Below, piece by piece: positions 61,097-64,000 of a DNA stretch of 64,000 nucleotides. Location: the NCBI RefSeq assembly GCF_025717515.1, contig NZ_JAJIRN010000004.1, positions 62,001-126,000 on the forward strand, read 5' to 3'. The stretch is from Roseateles oligotrophus. GTDB taxonomy: Bacteria; Pseudomonadota; Gammaproteobacteria; Burkholderiales; Burkholderiaceae_C. The notes beneath the pieces are model-generated. The model worked only from the letters and a program-made list of their open reading frames with translations, was not told where the DNA came from and searched no databases. Position 1 is the stretch's first letter. Each line of letters begins with the position of its first letter. A program made the position numbers and the translations under genes.

Positions 61097-64000
61097 TCAG
61101 AACTTGTAGTTCGCCGGGCTCAGCTTGTCGCAGCTCAGGCCCTTCAACTGGACCAGCGGACGGCTGCGAGTCAAGGCGCCGGCGCCGGCCGCATTGATGC
61201 CGATCACGGCCGCACCGATCGTGTTGCTGCAGACCACATGGCCGGAGGCCAGCGGGTTGGCGCTGACTATGCCCAGACTGCGCATCAACTGACCCAAGTC
61301 CAGCAAATCATCGGCCGGCGTGAAGTCGGTGATGATGTCGCCGGCATCGATCATGCTGGTGTAAACGAACTGGTCACGGCCCTTGCCGCCGGTCAGCGCA
61401 TCGGCGCCGGCGCCGCCCTCGATGATGTCGTCGCCGTCGGTGCCGACGATCACATCCCGCCCGGCCGTGCCCTTCAGCGTCTTGTACAGATTCAGACCCA
61501 GCACCATCGGATCATGGTCGGAGGACTTGAACGGCGTCGCTTGGTAGTAGCCGGCCGGGTTGAACTCGGTGTTGTAGTCCAGCACGGTCGGCTCATCGGC
61601 GTTGATATGCCAGGAAGTGGCGTAGCTGACCTTGGGCGCAATGCTGCTGGTGCCGAAGCCATGGTCGAGACGACCGGCAAAGGCGTCGAATACATAGGAG
61701 TAATCGGCCGCATCGAACTTGCCGACCAGGTCAACGATGGCACCGTCCGATGTCAACTCGTGCACCGGGTCTTCTTGTGCATAGGCATTGAAGTCGCCCA
61801 GCAGCACCACATCTTGCGTGCCGGCGGCCGCCTGCACCTGACCGACAAAGCTGCGCAATTGCGTCGCCTGCAGGGTCCGGTGGGCGTTCCAGCAACCTTG
61901 CAGATCACCCTGATCGGCATCCACCCCGGCAGCACCACTGCAGCTCTTGGACTTCAGATGGTTGACCACCACAGCGAAGCGCTCGCCATTGGCGGCCTGG
62001 AAGCCTTGTGCATAGGTCGGACGGTTGTTGATGGCATTGGTATCGGACAGCGCGGCGCCGGCCAACTTCAGCTTGGTCGGCTTGTAAATCATCGCCACCC
62101 GGATCGCATCGGTGCCGGTATCTGCCGGCAAAGGTGCCGCCACATAAGTGCCCGCACCCATGACTGCATTGAGGCCGTCGACCAGATTCAACAGCGCCAC
62201 ATTGCCATTGTTCTGGATCTCCATCAAGCCGACCACATCGGCGTTCAAGGTGCTCAGCGATGCGACGATCTTGGCGCGTTGGCGAGTGAACTCGTTCAGG
62301 TTGTCGGCGCCGCGGCAGTTGGCGGCCGATGTTGCGCCGCCCAAGCTGCAACCCTGGCCGGTCTGGCCTGTGGCTGTTTGACCGTTGGTGAAGGTGGTGA
62401 AGTAATTCAGTACGTTGGCGCTGGCGATGCGGACATTGCCGCCGACCACCGGGGCAGTGACGCTGCGCGGATTGCTGCGCGCGAAGACCGGATTGCCGAC
62501 CGGCTGCAAGCGGTACATCGAAGCCCCGGCCGCGCTGCTGGTGGCCAGACCGTAATCGATCACACCGGTCAGCGATTCAATCGTGTCGCCGGCGCGCACC
62601 GTCAGGTCTTCACCCATGAACGGCACGGGATTCGGGTTCTGCGCCGAACTGTTGTCGTCCAGGATGATGGCGCGAGCCAGATTGCTCTTGGCCATGGCCA
62701 GCGCGTCCGGGCCGGGCCGCATCACATTGGTCGGATTCAGCAAGCGCCCACCCGCCGCCAGCGTCAGCTGACCATAGCGGCCGAGGAAGTAGTTCTGCTG
62801 CACCATCACCGGGCCGGCCAGCGTCACCAACATGCCTTCATAAGCCTCCAGGCCGCCGGCGGCCAAGCTGGCCAGATCGACCACGGTTGGCGTGATCGCA
62901 TTGCCGCTGCTGAGCGTGGTCAGGCCGCTGATATTCTTCAGCTGCGTGATCGTGCTGTTGCCGGATACAAATTCGGCCACCTGGCCACTCAACTTGACTT
63001 CTTGACCGATCGACACCGTCGGCGCGCTTGAAGTGAAGACAAAGATGCCGTCCGAGGTGCTCGCGTCGGCATCCCCCAGGCGATCTTGCATATAGAAGCC
63101 GGTCGAGGTCAGATAGGTGACGATGCCGCCGGTGCTGACCGTGGTGTTGACCAGCGGGCTGGCGTTGCCGCTGCCTTGAATGCTGTAGATCGGCGTGAAG
63201 CCGGCTACCGTCACCTTGATCGCGCAGCTGGCGGTTTGGGCTTCGTTATTGGCCCAGCTCAGATTCAGCGTGTAGTTGCCGCCGGCAAGGCCAGAGGAGG
63301 CTTCGATCTCTTGCGTCGCGACGCCGCCATCGGCGCTGGCGGCACTAAATGCCCCAAGGCTGAAGCCTGCGGGCCAGCTGCCGCTGATGGCGGCGGCGTT
63401 GACGATGCTGTCGGCGTCGCTGGCCGTCACGCTGAAACGAGCGGCGCTGCCGGCCGTGATGGTGGCGTCGGGGCAGACCGGGACAATCGGCTTGTCCAGC
63501 GGCGGCGTCACGCCACCGCAAACATTGGCGGCCGTCAGCAAGTTGCGCGGCGCGGGCGCCAGCACGGCAAAATCGGCCGAATTATTGTCGCTGTCGCTGC
63601 AACCGGCGGCATTGCGTTGGGCCGCCGTGGTGTTGCTCAAAATCGGCGTCGGCGCCGTCTCGAAGCCGTTGGCGAGGCCATAACCGACCAAGTCCACCAG
63701 CGCGCCACCGCTCGGATTGGCACCCGAGAGCGCCGTGCCCGACGAAGCCAAGGCCACCTTGCCGGCGGTGCCGGACATCGCGATCGTCCCCAGCACATCC
63801 CCAACCAAGACCGTACCGCCGGTTCCCGCCGCTTGGCTGATCAGCAAATAGCGGCCCGCCGCCAGCATGGTGCCGGCTGGGATCTTCGTCACTTGCCATG
63901 AAGTACCGGTGGCCGATGCATATTGCACCGACCAGTCACCGATATTCACATCCACTTGGCCGGCATTGAATATCTCGATGAAGTCGTTCTTGATGGTGGC
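61097..64000 (-). CDS. ExeM/NucH-type extracellular nuclease with calcium-binding repeats (5' end outside window)
   Basis: The frame is open to the window edge, so the start and signal peptide are missing; at least 967 residues are seen. The N-terminal part is an LTD-like domain (KNDFIEIFNAGQVDVNIGDWSVQYASATG). A middle beta-rich region (DNA-binding OB-type, SGQVAEFVSGNSTITQL) leads into an endonuclease/exonuclease/phosphatase domain with VGLMEIQNNG, VVNHLKSKS, LLGDFNAYAQEDPV and SSDHDPMVLGL. RTX-type glycine-rich repeats follow (GTDGDDIIEGGAGADALTGGKGRDQF), then a Cys-containing tail. Known members are secreted DNases important in biofilms; calcium binding is likely. Confidence 0.93.
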   Translation of the reverse strand, partial: ATIKNDFIEIFNAGQVDVNIGDWSVQYASATGTSWQVTKIPAGTMLAAGRYLLISQAAGTGGTVLVGDVLGTIAMSGTAGKVALASSGTALSGANPSGGALVDLVGYGLANGFETAPTPILSNTTAAQRNAAGCSDSDNNSADFAVLAPAPRNLLTAANVCGGVTPPLDKPIVPVCPDATITAGSAARFSVTASDADSIVNAAAISGSWPAGFSLGAFSAASADGGVATQEIEASSGLAGGNYTLNLSWANNEAQTASCAIKVTVAGFTPIYSIQGSGNASPLVNTTVSTGGIVTYLTSTGFYMQDRLGDADASTSDGIFVFTSSAPTVSIGQEVKLSGQVAEFVSGNSTITQLKNISGLTTLSSGNAITPTVVDLASLAAGGLEAYEGMLVTLAGPVMVQQNYFLGRYGQLTLAAGGRLLNPTNVMRPGPDALAMAKSNLARAIILDDNSSAQNPNPVPFMGEDLTVRAGDTIESLTGVIDYGLATSSAAGASMYRLQPVGNPVFARSNPRSVTAPVVGGNVRIASANVLNYFTTFTNGQTATGQTGQGCSLGGATSAANCRGADNLNEFTRQRAKIVASLSTLNADVVGLMEIQNNGNVALLNLVDGLNAVMGAGTYVAAPLPADTGTDAIRVAMIYKPTKLKLAGAALSDTNAINNRPTYAQGFQAANGERFAVVVNHLKSKSCSGAAGVDADQGDLQGCWNAHRTLQATQLRSFVGQVQAAAGTQDVVLLGDFNAYAQEDPVHELTSDGAIVDLVGKFDAADYSYVFDAFAGRLDHGFGTSSIAPKVSYATSWHINADEPTVLDYNTEFNPAGYYQATPFKSSDHDPMVLGLNLYKTLKGTAGRDVIVGTDGDDIIEGGAGADALTGGKGRDQFVYTSMIDAGDIITDFTPADDLLDLGQLMRSLGIVSANPLASGHVVCSNTIGAAVIGINAAGAGALTRSRPLVQLKGLSCDKLSPANYKF

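Overview
The window is GC-rich, gene-dense DNA from a betaproteobacterium of the order Burkholderiales, most likely the Roseateles/Paucibacter/Rubrivivax group. The clues are a Bug-type (TctC) solute-binding protein, the run gpsA-secB-grxC-rhodanese followed by gpmA, PEP-CTERM proteins, and an ECF41 sigma factor operon. No rRNA, tRNA, CRISPR array, phage or integrase gene was seen.

Layout. 1-9.7 kb: housekeeping genes (gpsA, secB, grxC, rhodanese, gpmA), a porin / PstS-like / chemoreceptor cluster, a hydroxypyruvate-isomerase-like gene and a lipoprotein. 9.8-12.3 kb: a long-form thymidine/AMP phosphorylase coupled to a divergent PRPP-synthase homologue. 12.4-24.7 kb: a signalling district. 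It has two cyclic-nucleotide-binding (CNB) paralogues with different outputs (winged helix and patatin), an acyl-CoA transferase/GNAT fusion, a PP2C/STAS/HATPase partner-switching set, a membrane CNB protein and a class III cyclase-NTPase-TPR protein. 24.7-26.8 kb: a PEP-CTERM protein, a YciI protein and an MBL hydrolase.

26,775-30,274 is the most interesting region. It is a 3,500-bp element bounded by 26-bp inverted repeats (one mismatch) and a 5-bp direct repeat GGCGA. Each end carries three 15-bp repeats like multi-site transposase-binding ends. Inside is a set of integron-type attC sites separating small accessory genes (DUF6429, DUF4265-like, DUF3806-like, a VapBC toxin-antitoxin pair and unknowns). 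No transposase or integron integrase is present. I read it as a non-autonomous transposon that mobilises an integron cassette array, inserted 7 nt before the start codon of the MBL hydrolase.

30.5-46.4 kb: a beta-barrel protein, an orphan DUF2282 (bufferin-like) peptide gene, a YHS-domain protein, a MATE pump, a PNPOx/flavin/2Fe-2S oxidoreductase, a GST, a Cys-less rhodanese next to a GGDEF-EAL protein, a YhaN-like ATPase, an HCCA isomerase and two alpha/beta hydrolases. The YHS and GST genes share a conserved ~100-bp upstream module. 46.5-48.8 kb: a three-gene ECF41 operon with an exact ECF41-type promoter. 49.5-53.8 kb: a DUF3034 / secreted truncated haemoglobin / TlpA operon and a secreted S9 peptidase. 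53.9-57.2 kb: decaying DNA (frameshifted NTF2-like gene, fused MocR and UvrA fragments, dispersed repeats) around a SUMF1-type protein. 57.3-64 kb: a cupin, ruvC, a YdbS/YdbT-like PH-domain pair, a second PEP-CTERM protein and the 3' part of a large secreted ExeM/NucH-type nuclease that runs off the window.

Protein family names come from recognising motifs by eye; no database search was run.
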